Shown piece after piece: positions 1 to 10,198 of a stretch of 64,000 nt of DNA. The stretch spans positions 992,001-1,056,000 of the forward strand of contig JAIBBC010000002.1 in NCBI GenBank assembly GCA_019694875.1, written 5' to 3'. A model generated the notes under the pieces. That model was not told the DNA's origin. It saw only the letters and a program-made list of their open reading frames with translations, and did no database searches. Each line of letters starts with the position of its first letter. The stretch's first letter is position 1. This DNA comes from Cyclobacteriaceae bacterium (GTDB lineage: Bacteria > Bacteroidota > Bacteroidia > Cytophagales > Cyclobacteriaceae). A program made the position numbers and the translations under genes.

Positions 1-1881
1 CGATTGACCTTAAACTTCAATTTCACCAACAGCCTGAGAAACTATAAACCGGCAAACTATGATGTATTCCGGCAGGCATTTATTCAAAATCCTACCCAAC
101 CGGTTTATGACGATACAGATCCGGCAACGGGTGGCTATTCGTACAAGCAAGGACTGGAGTATTACAACCCGGTTGCGATGATTAAAGAAAGGACCCGCGA
201 TGGCAAAACGAATGACATCATTTTGAATTTGCGCGCTACCGCTAAAATTCTTGATAATCTCAGCTGGGACAATTTCATTTCCACGCAGCGATCTGAGTGG
301 GAAGAAAACTCGTATAAAACACGCTATTATCCCACCACGCTTGGACGAGGAGAAGCGGAAATTGCGAACGGCCGAAATATCAACAACCAGTTCGAAAGTA
401 TGTTCAATTATGAGACTTCTTTCGGTAACCATACGCTTCAGGCGCTGGCCGGATATTCATTTCAGGAATTTGAGCAGAGCAATTCCTACATCGGAAATTC
501 ACAGTTTGATACCGATGTATTCCTGTACAATAATATTGGCGTAGGGCAGGCATTGATTGATGGTTCGGCTGATATGAGTTCAGGCAAGTCGTCCAGCAGA
601 CTGATTGCACTCTTCGGCCGGCTTCTTTATAACTACAACGAGAAGTACATGGCTTCTGCTTCTCTCAGACGGGAGGGCTCTTCAAAGTTTGGCGACAATA
701 ACAAGTGGGGTATGTTTCCGGCCCTGAGTTTGGGCTGGCGGATGAACAAAGAAGCGTTTCTGCAGGATGTTGAGTGGATTAACGATTTGAAGTTGCGTGT
801 GGGATATGGAATTACGGGTAATCAGGATTTTGCACCGTATCAATCGCTCATCATATTGGAACGCGTGGGTAGTTTATTCTATAACCAGCAATGGATTAAC
901 TCGTACGGCCCCGGTCAAAATCCAAATCCAAACTTGCGTTGGGAAAAAAAGAAGGAACTGAACATTGGTGTTGATTTTGCCCTGCTCACACAACGGCTGA
1001 GAGGAAGTATCGAATTTTATGAAAGAAAAGCTCAGGATCTCCTTTGGTTGTTCAATGTTTCTGTGCCGCCATACCTGTACAACGAACTGTTTACCAACGT
1101 GGGAACAATCAGCAATAAAGGCATTGAGCTTACGCTGAATGCTCAATTGATCAAGAAAGGTGATTTCCAATGGAATTCTACACTTACGGTAAGTCATAAT
1201 CAGAACACGCTGGAAGACATATCCAATAAAGAATTTCCGAGAACATCCTATCCAAGTGCAACAACTTCCGGCATCCTCGTAACCTATACGCAACGAATTC
1301 AGGAAGGAAAAGCATTAGGCACTTTTTTCGGACCGGTTTGGCTTGGTGTGAAAGATGGACGTGATGTTTTCAAAAATCAAAACCCGATTGGCCAGGTTAG
1401 TGAAGATAAATGGGAGGACATCGGGCAAGCTACTCCCTTTGCCACCGTGGGGTGGAGCAACGATTTCAGTTATAAAAACTGGACGCTCAATATAAACTTT
1501 CGGGCGGGCATCGGGGGTAAGGTGTTGAACTTGTACCGTCTTTATTACGAATCATGGCAGCGTATGGGCCTCACCAATATCGTTCATACGCAGTATGAGA
1601 ACCCTGAGTTTACAGGCGGTATCGTTTATTCATCCAAGTATGTGGAGGATGCGACATTTCTCAAACTCGACAACCTTACACTCGGTTACAACATTAACCT
1701 GGCATCAAAATATATTTCCCGGTTAAGTGTATTCGGTTCAGCTCAGAATGTTTTTTGGATTACCGGGTATAAAGGCATTGATCCGGAAGTCAGCCTCTCC
1801 GGATTGACACCGGGTATTGACAGACCATCGTATTATCCCCGAACTACCAGTATTACTGTTGGAGTAAATGCAGCCTTTTAA
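1..1881 (+). CDS. SusC/RagA-family TonB-dependent outer membrane receptor, 3' part
   Basis: The reading frame is open at the window edge and ends with TAA at 1881, so only the last ~626 residues are present; signal peptide, carboxypeptidase-like domain and plug lie upstream. The visible part is rich in alternating aromatic strands typical of a 22-strand SusC barrel and ends in an aromatic residue (VGVNAAF), as outer membrane barrels do. SusC proteins import oligosaccharides or other nutrients with a SusD lipoprotein and TonB energy. The SusD gene follows 10 bp downstream, and the enzymes behind it suggest the ligand is a glycoside. The family call is firm; the substrate is not readable from the barrel. 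Confidence 0.93.
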   Translation, partial: RLTLNFNFTNSLRNYKPANYDVFRQAFIQNPTQPVYDDTDPATGGYSYKQGLEYYNPVAMIKERTRDGKTNDIILNLRATAKILDNLSWDNFISTQRSEWEENSYKTRYYPTTLGRGEAEIANGRNINNQFESMFNYETSFGNHTLQALAGYSFQEFEQSNSYIGNSQFDTDVFLYNNIGVGQALIDGSADMSSGKSSSRLIALFGRLLYNYNEKYMASASLRREGSSKFGDNNKWGMFPALSLGWRMNKEAFLQDVEWINDLKLRVGYGITGNQDFAPYQSLIILERVGSLFYNQQWINSYGPGQNPNPNLRWEKKKELNIGVDFALLTQRLRGSIEFYERKAQDLLWLFNVSVPPYLYNELFTNVGTISNKGIELTLNAQLIKKGDFQWNSTLTVSHNQNTLEDISNKEFPRTSYPSATTSGILVTYTQRIQEGKALGTFFGPVWLGVKDGRDVFKNQNPIGQVSEDKWEDIGQATPFATVGWSNDFSYKNWTLNINFRAGIGGKVLNLYRLYYESWQRMGLTNIVHTQYENPEFTGGIVYSSKYVEDATFLKLDNLTLGYNINLASKYISRLSVFGSAQNVFWITGYKGIDPEVSLSGLTPGIDRPSYYPRTTSITVGVNAAF

Positions 1882-1891
1882 AGAGAAGATT

Positions 1892-3406
1892 ATGAAAAAG
1901 TACATACTTAAACCCGCATTGGCTATCGTATTGGTTTTCTTAACTGTTTCCTGTTTTGATCTTTCGGAAACAGTGTACTCGGAAATTCCGGCCGACAAAT
2001 TCTTCAGCAACGAACGGGATATTATTGCTTATGCCGGTCGTGCATACATCGCACTTCAGCCGTATCCGGAAGAGCAGCGGCTTTGGTCGCTCGGTGAAAA
2101 TGCTTCGGACGAGCTCGCCATACCGGCAAAAGATAATAACGAGTGGAAAGAAGGCGATCGCTGGCAAGTTATTGATAAACATACCCTGGGAAGTGCCACA
2201 GCAACGAATAAAATCCTTACGCGTGCATGGGATATGGTTTTCCAGGGAATATCAGCATGTAATGAAATATTGCTGGTTGTATCGCCCGTTGATTTTGAAA
2301 ATAAAGAACGGGTGATTGCGGAAATCAAAATACTGCGTGCATTCTATTATTACTGGGCGATGGATTATTGGGGAAATGTACCGTTTTCAATCGTATATGG
2401 AAGCAAGGAATTACCGGAGCAGAAGAACAGGCAATTCATATTTGACTTTATCATCCAGGAAATTGAAGATAATATTGATTTTCTGCAGGAGTTACCTAAC
2501 GATGAATATTACGGGCGAGTAACGAAGCCGATGGCATACATGCTGTTGGCGAAGATGTACATAAATGCGCAGGAATGGGTAGGGCAAAACAAGTTCGCGG
2601 ACGCAGTCGCTGCCTGCGATCAGATCATTGCGCTAAACGCTTATGAAATTGCTGACGACTACTTTTCCAACTTTGCTGTTCACAATGAAGGTTCCAAGGA
2701 AAATATTTTTGTAATTCCATATCACCCGCAGCTCACGGATGAACACTTCTATTGGGCCCACCTCACGCTGAATGAGGCAAGCGTATCAACATTTAATATG
2801 AATGAAAAACCCTGGGACGGCTTCATAGCACCGGAGGAATTTTTTGAGCGATATGCAACAAATGATATCCGTAGAAAATCCTTTCTTTTTGGTCAGCAGT
2901 ACACGAAAAGCGGAAGCCCGATTGTGATTGAGGGTGAGAATTTTATCTATACACCTCATATCGATAATTATCAGGCCCGTAAAAAATGGGAAGGGGTGCG
3001 GTGCGCAAAATATGAGTACCAGGAAGGCCTTAAGTACGATGTTGTAGACATGGAAAATGATTTCGTGCTTTTTCGCTACGCAGATGTACTCTACACCAAA
3101 CTCGAAGCTCTTCACCGTGGAGGCGGATCAGTTGCCGGATTCATCAGTGATCCGGATCTTCAAAAGATCAGGACGCGCGCGGGCCTTGCTCCCTATACTC
3201 TGGGTGACATTACCGATGATGAGCTTTTAGATGAACTGGGCCGTGAGTTCGCATGGGAGGGACACAGGAGGCAGGATCAAATTCGCTTTGGCGTGTGGGG
3301 GAATGCATGGTGGGAAAAGCCTGCTTCAGGTCCCAACAAGAAGATATTCCCTATACCCGCGAGTGCAATCGTAACAAATCCCAATCTGATTCAAAATCCT
3401 GATTAA
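1892..3406 (+). CDS. SusD/RagB-family nutrient-binding outer membrane lipoprotein
   Basis: A 504-residue protein starting at the ATG at 1892. A frame extension to 1868 would overlap the receptor gene and would spoil the signal peptide. Residues 1-21 form a lipoprotein signal ending in LTVSC, so the protein is lipid-anchored at the outer membrane. The N-terminal TPR-like core (with the segment LRAFYYYWAMDYWGNVP) and the C-terminal stretch ending GREFAWEGHRRQDQIRFG followed by IFPIPASAI are standard SusD hallmarks. It would act as the lid and binding subunit of the upstream SusC channel. The stop overlaps the next start by one base (TAATG), which suggests translational coupling. Confidence 0.95.
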   Translation: MKKYILKPALAIVLVFLTVSCFDLSETVYSEIPADKFFSNERDIIAYAGRAYIALQPYPEEQRLWSLGENASDELAIPAKDNNEWKEGDRWQVIDKHTLGSATATNKILTRAWDMVFQGISACNEILLVVSPVDFENKERVIAEIKILRAFYYYWAMDYWGNVPFSIVYGSKELPEQKNRQFIFDFIIQEIEDNIDFLQELPNDEYYGRVTKPMAYMLLAKMYINAQEWVGQNKFADAVAACDQIIALNAYEIADDYFSNFAVHNEGSKENIFVIPYHPQLTDEHFYWAHLTLNEASVSTFNMNEKPWDGFIAPEEFFERYATNDIRRKSFLFGQQYTKSGSPIVIEGENFIYTPHIDNYQARKKWEGVRCAKYEYQEGLKYDVVDMENDFVLFRYADVLYTKLEALHRGGGSVAGFISDPDLQKIRTRAGLAPYTLGDITDDELLDELGREFAWEGHRRQDQIRFGVWGNAWWEKPASGPNKKIFPIPASAIVTNPNLIQNPD

Positions 3407-5400
3407 TGAAATTTAGATATCTGATATTCCTTGTATTATTCGTTACTGCGCAAGTCACGGTTGCTCAGAAATCCCGAACTATATCTAAAGCCGAACTTTG
3501 CGATAAGATCGCAGGCGCATGGATAGGACAGATGATTGGTAACATTTACGGCCTGCCACATGAAAACAAATATGTAAATGCCCCGGGCGATGAAAGCAAA
3601 TGGCCTTACGGCTATACCAAGAATCTCGACAAGCTTAAGCAATACAAAGGTGCCTTCTCGGATGACGATACCGATGTTGAGTATATGTACCTGCTTACGA
3701 TGGAGAAGTATGGGTATGAACCAACCTATGAGCAGATGCGTGATGCATGGATGTTCCATATTCGCGACCGCGTATGGCTTGCTAACCGTGGTGCGCTCGG
3801 ACTCATGCATTTCGGTTATACGCCACCGTTTACCGGTGACAAGAATATTAATCCACATTGGTTTCAGATTGATCCACAACTGATCAATGAAATCTGGGCT
3901 TATACCGCACCCGGTATGATTAAATACGCAGCACAGAAGTCGGATTGGGCTGCGCTGATTACAAGCGATGAATGGGGTGCGGAACCAACGGTGATGTACG
4001 GTGCGATGTATGCTGCTGCTTTTTTCGAAAAAGATATTCGCAAGCTGATTGACATCGGCTTGAAAGAGCTGCCTGCGAACGGACGCTATGCACAAACCGT
4101 GCGTGACATGATCGCGCTGCATCAGAAGTACCCCAACAAATGGCAGGACGCCTGGAAAGAAATGGCGGAGAAGTATTATATCAATGAACCCGACCTGACC
4201 AAAACAATCTGGAACGCAAACCTCAACGGAGCCTGTGGTATTCTGGCCATGTTGTACGGAAAAGGTGATTTTCAAAAAACGCTCGACTTGTCATGCGCGA
4301 TGGGTTTCGATGCCGATAACCAGGCTGCCACCGTTGCCGGATTACTGGGAATTGTTTACGGATTTAAAGGATTGCCCGCGAACCTGTATCTGCCGATTGA
4401 AGGCTGGACCAAACCGTTCAACGATACCTACATTAATATTACCCGTCATGAGTTGCCGGATGCAAGCATTCAGGACATGATTGATCGTACGCTAGCGGTC
4501 ACGCTTGATTTGATTAAAGCTGAAGGCGGCTCCGTTACAGGCAAAGCAGGTGCGGAGAAAGTGACGATCAACACCACGGCTACATTTGATGTTCCGGTTG
4601 AATTTTATGTGGGACCTGCTCCTCGAATGGAAGTTAACAAACCAGTCGACTTTGTTTTTTACAGCGATGCGAACAAAAAATATAACTGGACACTGGCCGG
4701 AGGCCAGCTTCCAAAGGGTATAACATTCGACAAAGGAAAATTGTCAGGCACACCAACGGTTCCGGGTAAATACAACATCACTGTTCAGCTTGACAACGGT
4801 AATAAATTCCTGAAAAAGGATTTCGATTTGCTGGTGCGCACTGAAAATATCGCAACGTCAGCATCGGCTGTTTTATCAAATGTAAACGAATTGAACTGGA
4901 AGGTGATTGACTCTGCGTGGGTCACATTCGGTAAATCGATGTACGCGACAACACCCGATCCTGTGTTGCGTGACGGAAAGTTCAACGGCACGGGCTCTGT
5001 TTTCTACAGCCTGGCCGCGAAAGCAAAAATCCCAAAAGTTGATTATTACGGCTATGAATGGAAGGATGAGCAACGTGTTGACATGATCGGGTTCTTCACG
5101 GGCGGTATGGAAGAGTTTGGTGGCTGGTTTACTTCTTTGAATGTTCAATACAAGAATGCCGAAGGTAAATGGGTTCCCGTGGAGCGCACCACAATTAATC
5201 CTCCTTTACCGAAAACTGATATTGTTTTTTTCCAGCCGCATTTCGTGGAATACGTAATCAGTTTCGCTCCTGTGAAAACGAAAGCGATTCGCATTATTGG
5301 CGATGCAGCTATCCAGGACCACTGGAACAAGTACACAAAGAAAGTTTCAGGATTTACCTCAATCAGTGAACTAAGTGTTTACAGGTCTGAAAGCAAATAG
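3406..5400 (+). CDS. Exported ADP-ribosylglycohydrolase-fold protein with Ig-like and C-terminal domains
   Basis: 664 residues with a cleavable signal peptide (about 1-20, ending VTVAQ). Residues ~25-380 match the ADP-ribosylglycohydrolase (ARH) fold: an Asp cluster at 86-90 (DDDTD) and a second metal-type motif around D302/D304 (GFDADNQAATVAG). ARH enzymes cleave ribose glycosidic bonds using metal ions held by these Asp residues. Residues ~410-475 look like an Ig/cadherin-like putative-Ig repeat (LPKGITFDKGKLSGTP), and the last ~170 residues form a further beta-rich domain, perhaps substrate-binding. It is coupled to susD by a one-base overlap. It is the most divergent of the three ARH paralogs: N305 follows the second Asp pair where the other two have Cys. 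Confidence 0.85.
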   Translation: MKFRYLIFLVLFVTAQVTVAQKSRTISKAELCDKIAGAWIGQMIGNIYGLPHENKYVNAPGDESKWPYGYTKNLDKLKQYKGAFSDDDTDVEYMYLLTMEKYGYEPTYEQMRDAWMFHIRDRVWLANRGALGLMHFGYTPPFTGDKNINPHWFQIDPQLINEIWAYTAPGMIKYAAQKSDWAALITSDEWGAEPTVMYGAMYAAAFFEKDIRKLIDIGLKELPANGRYAQTVRDMIALHQKYPNKWQDAWKEMAEKYYINEPDLTKTIWNANLNGACGILAMLYGKGDFQKTLDLSCAMGFDADNQAATVAGLLGIVYGFKGLPANLYLPIEGWTKPFNDTYINITRHELPDASIQDMIDRTLAVTLDLIKAEGGSVTGKAGAEKVTINTTATFDVPVEFYVGPAPRMEVNKPVDFVFYSDANKKYNWTLAGGQLPKGITFDKGKLSGTPTVPGKYNITVQLDNGNKFLKKDFDLLVRTENIATSASAVLSNVNELNWKVIDSAWVTFGKSMYATTPDPVLRDGKFNGTGSVFYSLAAKAKIPKVDYYGYEWKDEQRVDMIGFFTGGMEEFGGWFTSLNVQYKNAEGKWVPVERTTINPPLPKTDIVFFQPHFVEYVISFAPVKTKAIRIIGDAAIQDHWNKYTKKVSGFTSISELSVYRSESK

Positions 5401-5401
5401 A

Positions 5402-7054
5402 ATGAAGTTGGTTATTAATAATTTTTGGTTGTTGTTGATTGTGTGTGTGATAGCTTCCGGTTGCAAGCCGGAGGCTGTCACCACTGCGGATGATGTGTTT
5501 TCGAAGGGATCGATTACAATTTCAAAAGCTAAACTTCAGGATAAGATCAAAGGCGGATGGGCCGGGCAAACCATCGGAGTTGTATACGGTGCACCGGTCG
5601 AATTCAAGTACCAGGGTTCGTTGATTGACGACAAGATGAACATCCCGTGGCACGAACACTATGTCAAATATTGGTGGGACAAAAAGCCAGGCCTATTCGA
5701 TGACATTTACACCGATCTGAATTTTGTAAAGGCTTTTGAGAAGCACGGCCTGAAGGCGAATTCCGATTCTATTGCACATCACTGGTCGAACACAGCCTAT
5801 CATCTGGCGCATGCTAACCAGGCTTCACGGTACAACATCCTGAATGGCATTATGCCGCCTGCCTCAGGTTTCTGGAAAAACAATCCGCATGCCGATGATA
5901 TCGACTTCCAGATCGAAGCTGACTTCATTGGCCTGATGGCTCCCGGCATGGTGAACGCGGCAACAGATATTGCCGATCGTGTGGGTCACGTTATGAACAG
6001 CGGTGATGGCTGGTACGGTGGCGTGTTCGTGTCGGCCATGTATTCACTTGCATTTGTTTCGAATGATCCGGTGTATATCGTTGAGCAGGCTATTAAAACA
6101 ATTCCTGCTGGCACAAAATTTCATGATTGCATTGCCGATGTTATCGCATGGCATAAACAATATCCGAACGACTGGAAACAAACGTGGTTCGAAGTGCAGA
6201 AGAAATGGAACCTGGATGTTGGTTGTCCCAAGGGTGCATTCCTCGGTTTTAACATCGATGCGAAAATTAACTCCGCTTATGTTGCCATCGGCATGCTGTA
6301 CGGCAACGGTGATTTTACAAAGTCTGTCGACATCGCGGCACGGTGCGGGCAGGATGCCGATTGCAACCCGGCAACGGTAGGGGGAGTGCTCGGTGTCATG
6401 CTGGGATATAATAACATTCCGGAGTTCTGGCTGAAGCCGTTACAGGAAATCGAGAACGATAACTTCGAGAACACGGATGTATCGCTGGCGAAAGCCTACA
6501 TATGGAGCTTCAATCATGCGCTCGGTATGATTGAACAGGAAGGTGGCCAGATAGCGGGGGAAGAAGTGACGATTCCATTGAAGAAACCTGCGGCAGTTGC
6601 CTTTGAGCAAAACTTCGAAAAGACATTCCTTGTTGAGCGAATCAAAATTGATAAGTCGTTTACCGATGAAATAACCCTCGGTTTTACAGGCAACGGCTAC
6701 CTGTTTTACGGAAATATGGTGAAACGCGGTAAGATTGATCCGGATTACATTGATCGTATTTCAAAACGTACGTATGGATCGGAACCACTCGGACTCGCGG
6801 AATTGAACGATCCTTATGTTGCCACTATGCTGGTATATACCGATGAAGTTGTAACCGATACAATTTCATTGCCGATGATGAACACGGCCCGCAAGCTTGA
6901 GCCATCCTGGAATTACCAGATGCCGGAGGGAAAACACACGATAAAATTGAAGTGGATTAATCCGGATAAGAACTACGAATACCGGATCAATGATATGATC
7001 GTGTATTCCGGCAACGAACCGAAAAGTAATCTCCCAACAACCGATACCAACTAA
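5402..7054 (+). CDS. ADP-ribosylglycohydrolase-fold lipoprotein (second copy)
   Basis: 550 residues from the ATG at 5402; an earlier in-frame start inside the previous gene is rejected because the lipoprotein signal (hydrophobic stretch then IASGC) begins here. ARH metal motifs are visible as FDDIYTD (D100, D101, D105) and CGQDADCNPAT (D318, D320). A beta-rich C-terminal region follows from ~residue 390. It likely removes a ribosyl or related glycosyl group in the periplasm or at the outer membrane. It is strongly similar to the next gene (shared stretches such as ARYNILNGIMPPASG-type segments and NNPHADDIDFQIEADF), so the pair arose by tandem duplication. Substrate unknown. Confidence 0.87.
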   Translation: MKLVINNFWLLLIVCVIASGCKPEAVTTADDVFSKGSITISKAKLQDKIKGGWAGQTIGVVYGAPVEFKYQGSLIDDKMNIPWHEHYVKYWWDKKPGLFDDIYTDLNFVKAFEKHGLKANSDSIAHHWSNTAYHLAHANQASRYNILNGIMPPASGFWKNNPHADDIDFQIEADFIGLMAPGMVNAATDIADRVGHVMNSGDGWYGGVFVSAMYSLAFVSNDPVYIVEQAIKTIPAGTKFHDCIADVIAWHKQYPNDWKQTWFEVQKKWNLDVGCPKGAFLGFNIDAKINSAYVAIGMLYGNGDFTKSVDIAARCGQDADCNPATVGGVLGVMLGYNNIPEFWLKPLQEIENDNFENTDVSLAKAYIWSFNHALGMIEQEGGQIAGEEVTIPLKKPAAVAFEQNFEKTFLVERIKIDKSFTDEITLGFTGNGYLFYGNMVKRGKIDPDYIDRISKRTYGSEPLGLAELNDPYVATMLVYTDEVVTDTISLPMMNTARKLEPSWNYQMPEGKHTIKLKWINPDKNYEYRINDMIVYSGNEPKSNLPTTDTN

Positions 7055-8625
7055 TGACGAAAGACTTTATCTATATCGCTGCTGTTTTGCTGATCATGGC
7101 TTCCTGTGTTCAAAAACGGGAATCAACGGCATTGCCGGAAAAGTTTACGATATCAACCGAGGCATTGAAAGATAAAATCCGCGGAGGCTGGGCCGGCCAA
7201 ACCATTGGCTGTACGTTTGGTGGTCCTACCGAATTTAAGTTCAAAGGTACGCTGATTCAGGATTATCAGCCCATCATCTGGCACGACCATTATATAAAAG
7301 AGACGTTTGAAATCGATCCGGGCTTGTACGATGATGTGTACATCGACATGACGTTTGTTGAAATCCTGGAGAAATACGGCCTCGATGCGCCTGTTGATTC
7401 TTTCGCGTTATCATTCGCGCGTGACGATTATAAACTCTGGCATGCCAATCAGGCAGCGCGTTATAATATTCTCAATGGTATCATGCCGCCCGCATCGGGA
7501 CACTGGATGAATAACCCGCATGCCGATGACATTGACTTTCAGATTGAAGCTGACTTTGCCGGCATGATGACGCCCGGATTAATCAATGCATCATCGGCAA
7601 TCTGCGACAGCATTGGCCATATCATGAACTATGGCGATGGCTTTTATGGTGGTGCGTTCATGTCGGCCATGTATTCGGCCGCCTATGTTACGGATGACGT
7701 CAATCTTGTGGTAAGTGAGGCTTTGAAAATCATTCCGGCTGAAAGCAAGTTCTACAAAACCATAGCGGATGTTATCACCTGGCATAAACAATATCCCGAT
7801 GACTGGAAGAAAGCCTGGTTCGAGATCGAGAAGAAACATTCATCCGACAAAGGTTGCTCGGAAGGAGTATTCAACGCATTTAACATTGATGCGAGTCTGA
7901 ACGCTGCTTATGTGGTGATGGGCCTGTTGTATGGTGAAAAAGACTTTTTCAAAACCATGGATGTGGCTACACGGTGCGGCCAGGACTCGGATTGTAATCC
8001 GGCTACAGCCGCAGGTATTCTGGGGGTGATGATCGGTTATAAAAACATACCTGCTTACTGGAAACCTGCACTTGAAGAAGCTGAAGGACTGAAGTTTCCG
8101 TACATGGATATTTCATTGCGTGAGATTTATGACCTGAGCTACAAGCATGCATTGCTGGTGATTAACACGAATGGCGGAACGGTGTCGGACTCAACGATAA
8201 CCCTTGAAGTCCAAAAACCTCAAACACTCGCGCTTGAGCAATCTTATGAAGGATTGTACCCCGCTTCCGAACTGCTGATCCGTAAAGATTATCTCGAAGA
8301 TCCGATTGTTGTAAACTTCACCGGCAACGGAGTGGTCGTGCTCGGTAATCTTCGCAGTGTGTGCGGAGTGTCGAAAAGTAATTACGTGGCACTGCTGGAT
8401 GTGTATGTTGACGGGGTAAAAACCGAACAGGTGAAAATGCCATTCGACTACATCATCCGTAAATACGATATCTATCACAAATACTTAATGCCACAAGGTG
8501 ATCACAAAATCGAAATCAAATGGGTGAATCCTAATCCCGATTTCAGAATGTATCTGAAATCGGTTGTTACGTATGCCGATTCACCGGCTAAACCTATTGA
8601 TCCGGCCGCTGCAAACGCGAAATGA
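7054..8625 (+). CDS. ADP-ribosylglycohydrolase-fold lipoprotein (third copy)
   Basis: 523 residues; start and previous stop share one base (TAATG). Lipoprotein signal ending LIMASC. ARH motifs: YDDVYID (D93, D94, D98) and CGQDSDCNPAT (D311, D313). Domain plan is as in the second copy: ARH core then ~130 residues of beta-rich C-terminus. All proposed metal ligands are intact, so I expect a working hydrolase. Three related but non-identical hydrolases in one operon suggest either different linkages within one substrate or sequential action. The exact bond cannot be deduced from sequence. Confidence 0.87.
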   Translation: MTKDFIYIAAVLLIMASCVQKRESTALPEKFTISTEALKDKIRGGWAGQTIGCTFGGPTEFKFKGTLIQDYQPIIWHDHYIKETFEIDPGLYDDVYIDMTFVEILEKYGLDAPVDSFALSFARDDYKLWHANQAARYNILNGIMPPASGHWMNNPHADDIDFQIEADFAGMMTPGLINASSAICDSIGHIMNYGDGFYGGAFMSAMYSAAYVTDDVNLVVSEALKIIPAESKFYKTIADVITWHKQYPDDWKKAWFEIEKKHSSDKGCSEGVFNAFNIDASLNAAYVVMGLLYGEKDFFKTMDVATRCGQDSDCNPATAAGILGVMIGYKNIPAYWKPALEEAEGLKFPYMDISLREIYDLSYKHALLVINTNGGTVSDSTITLEVQKPQTLALEQSYEGLYPASELLIRKDYLEDPIVVNFTGNGVVVLGNLRSVCGVSKSNYVALLDVYVDGVKTEQVKMPFDYIIRKYDIYHKYLMPQGDHKIEIKWVNPNPDFRMYLKSVVTYADSPAKPIDPAAANAK

Positions 8626-8626
8626 T

Positions 8627-10198
8627 ATGAAGGGGAGACTGCTTTTTATACTGATGATAATAACCCTGCTAACAGGTTGTTCGGATGACGACCCGAAGAA
8701 GGTTGACGTGCCGTTTGTTCGTTTGCGGGAAGATCAGATTCTGCAAAGCACAATCCTCAACCGTGCAGTTGAATACGCTGTGTTGCTTCCTGCCGGTTAC
8801 GATGAATCGGAAGAATCCTATCCCGTGGTATATCTGCTGCATGGCTATGGCGATGATGAAACTGCGTGGTATAAAAATGGCGGCCTCCAATACTATGTGG
8901 ACAAATATATTACCGAAACGGTACCGATGATTTATGTTATGCCACAGGGATTTAACACGTATTACATCGATAAGTACAACGGGAATTTCCCTTATATGGA
9001 AATGTTCGTGGATGAGCTTGTTCCGGAAATTGATGCCAGATTTCGCACGAAGAAGGATAGAAGTCAGCGTGCTGTGATGGGATATTCCATGGGCGGCTAC
9101 GGGGCATTGATTCTTCCAACGATGCATCCGGAAGTTTTTTCGATCAGTATTCCGTTGAGCATGTCGTTCCGTACAGATGAACAATACATTGCAGAATCAC
9201 AGCAGGCATTTGATAACCAATGGGCACCCAATTTCGGCCCCGGGCAGGGCGTTTCCGGTATAGCAAGGTTGACCGACTATTTCAAACAAAGAAGTCCGTT
9301 CTATTTCTTTCAACAGGAAGACTTGTCGGTTTATAACAATGTGAAGTTTTTGATTGACTGCGGAGATGACGAGGAAGCGCTCATCTTCACCAGCAATAAT
9401 ATTCATTCACTCATGCGGAGCAACGGAATTGCGCATGAATACCGGGTGCGCAGTGGCGGCCATTCGTTCGACTATTGGAAAAAATCGTATCCCGAAGCAT
9501 TAAAGTTTATTAGCGATGCGGTACAGGGAATTCCGTATCCGTCAGAGCCGGAACCTGCAACCATCGGAACCCAAATCAGCGAAAGCGACATTGAAACTTC
9601 CGATGTATCAGGCATTGATCTCAAAATATTGAAACCTGCGGATTACATGTCGGCAACGGCTGACTATCCGGTCCTTTACATAATGCATGATGCCGGGGTT
9701 AGTTCCCAGGAGAATCGCATTCATACATACTCGCTGTTGCGGAATGCGATGAGCGAATCGAAGATACCACAATCGATTATTGTTGACATCTCAGAACCTG
9801 TTAGTGACGATGATTTGGTTCAGGAGATTGTATCGCATATCGATCAAAACTATCGGACGAAGGATGTCCGTGCGAACCGTGTGATTATGGGTAACGGCTC
9901 CGGAGCAGCAAGTGCATTGGCGCTGGCAGACGACACCGACTTATTCAGCGACTGTTTCATCTTTAACGCGCAGCTTCCCGATGAAGCCGCAAATGTTTCA
10001 GGTGATGTTTTCTATTACGTTGACGCAGCCGATGAAAGTGCAAGTTTTAAAGGGTATGAAAATTTGTACCTGAAAATCAGAAATGATGGCACAGACGGTT
10101 ATGAGTACCGCGTTCGCCAGGGCTCCGAAACCTATCAGGCGTTTTTGAACGGGCTCGCTGAGTCTCTTCCATCCTTAAAAGAAAGTTTAAGCCGATGA
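8627..10198 (+). CDS. Esterase-D-like alpha/beta-hydrolase lipoprotein, tandem domains
   Basis: 523 residues starting at the ATG at 8627, one base after the previous TGA; lipoprotein signal ends LLTGC. Residues ~35-310 are an esterase of the S-formylglutathione hydrolase/feruloyl-esterase type: nucleophile S154 in GYSMGG, a likely acid in DCGDDE (D247/D248), and H279 in GGHSFDYW. Residues ~330-520 look like a second, degenerate hydrolase domain, in which the elbow has become MGNGSGAAS and the rest is short. It would remove acyl groups (acetyl or aromatic) from the imported or surface-bound substrate, clearing the way for the glycosidases encoded before it. Confidence 0.85.
   Translation: MKGRLLFILMIITLLTGCSDDDPKKVDVPFVRLREDQILQSTILNRAVEYAVLLPAGYDESEESYPVVYLLHGYGDDETAWYKNGGLQYYVDKYITETVPMIYVMPQGFNTYYIDKYNGNFPYMEMFVDELVPEIDARFRTKKDRSQRAVMGYSMGGYGALILPTMHPEVFSISIPLSMSFRTDEQYIAESQQAFDNQWAPNFGPGQGVSGIARLTDYFKQRSPFYFFQQEDLSVYNNVKFLIDCGDDEEALIFTSNNIHSLMRSNGIAHEYRVRSGGHSFDYWKKSYPEALKFISDAVQGIPYPSEPEPATIGTQISESDIETSDVSGIDLKILKPADYMSATADYPVLYIMHDAGVSSQENRIHTYSLLRNAMSESKIPQSIIVDISEPVSDDDLVQEIVSHIDQNYRTKDVRANRVIMGNGSGAASALALADDTDLFSDCFIFNAQLPDEAANVSGDVFYYVDAADESASFKGYENLYLKIRNDGTDGYEYRVRQGSETYQAFLNGLAESLPSLKESLSR

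Noticed and set aside
3436-4275. A 279-codon open frame on the minus strand opposite the first ARH gene
   Set aside because: It lies wholly within a conserved gene with clear motifs; its translation has no recognisable domain and is a shadow of codon bias.
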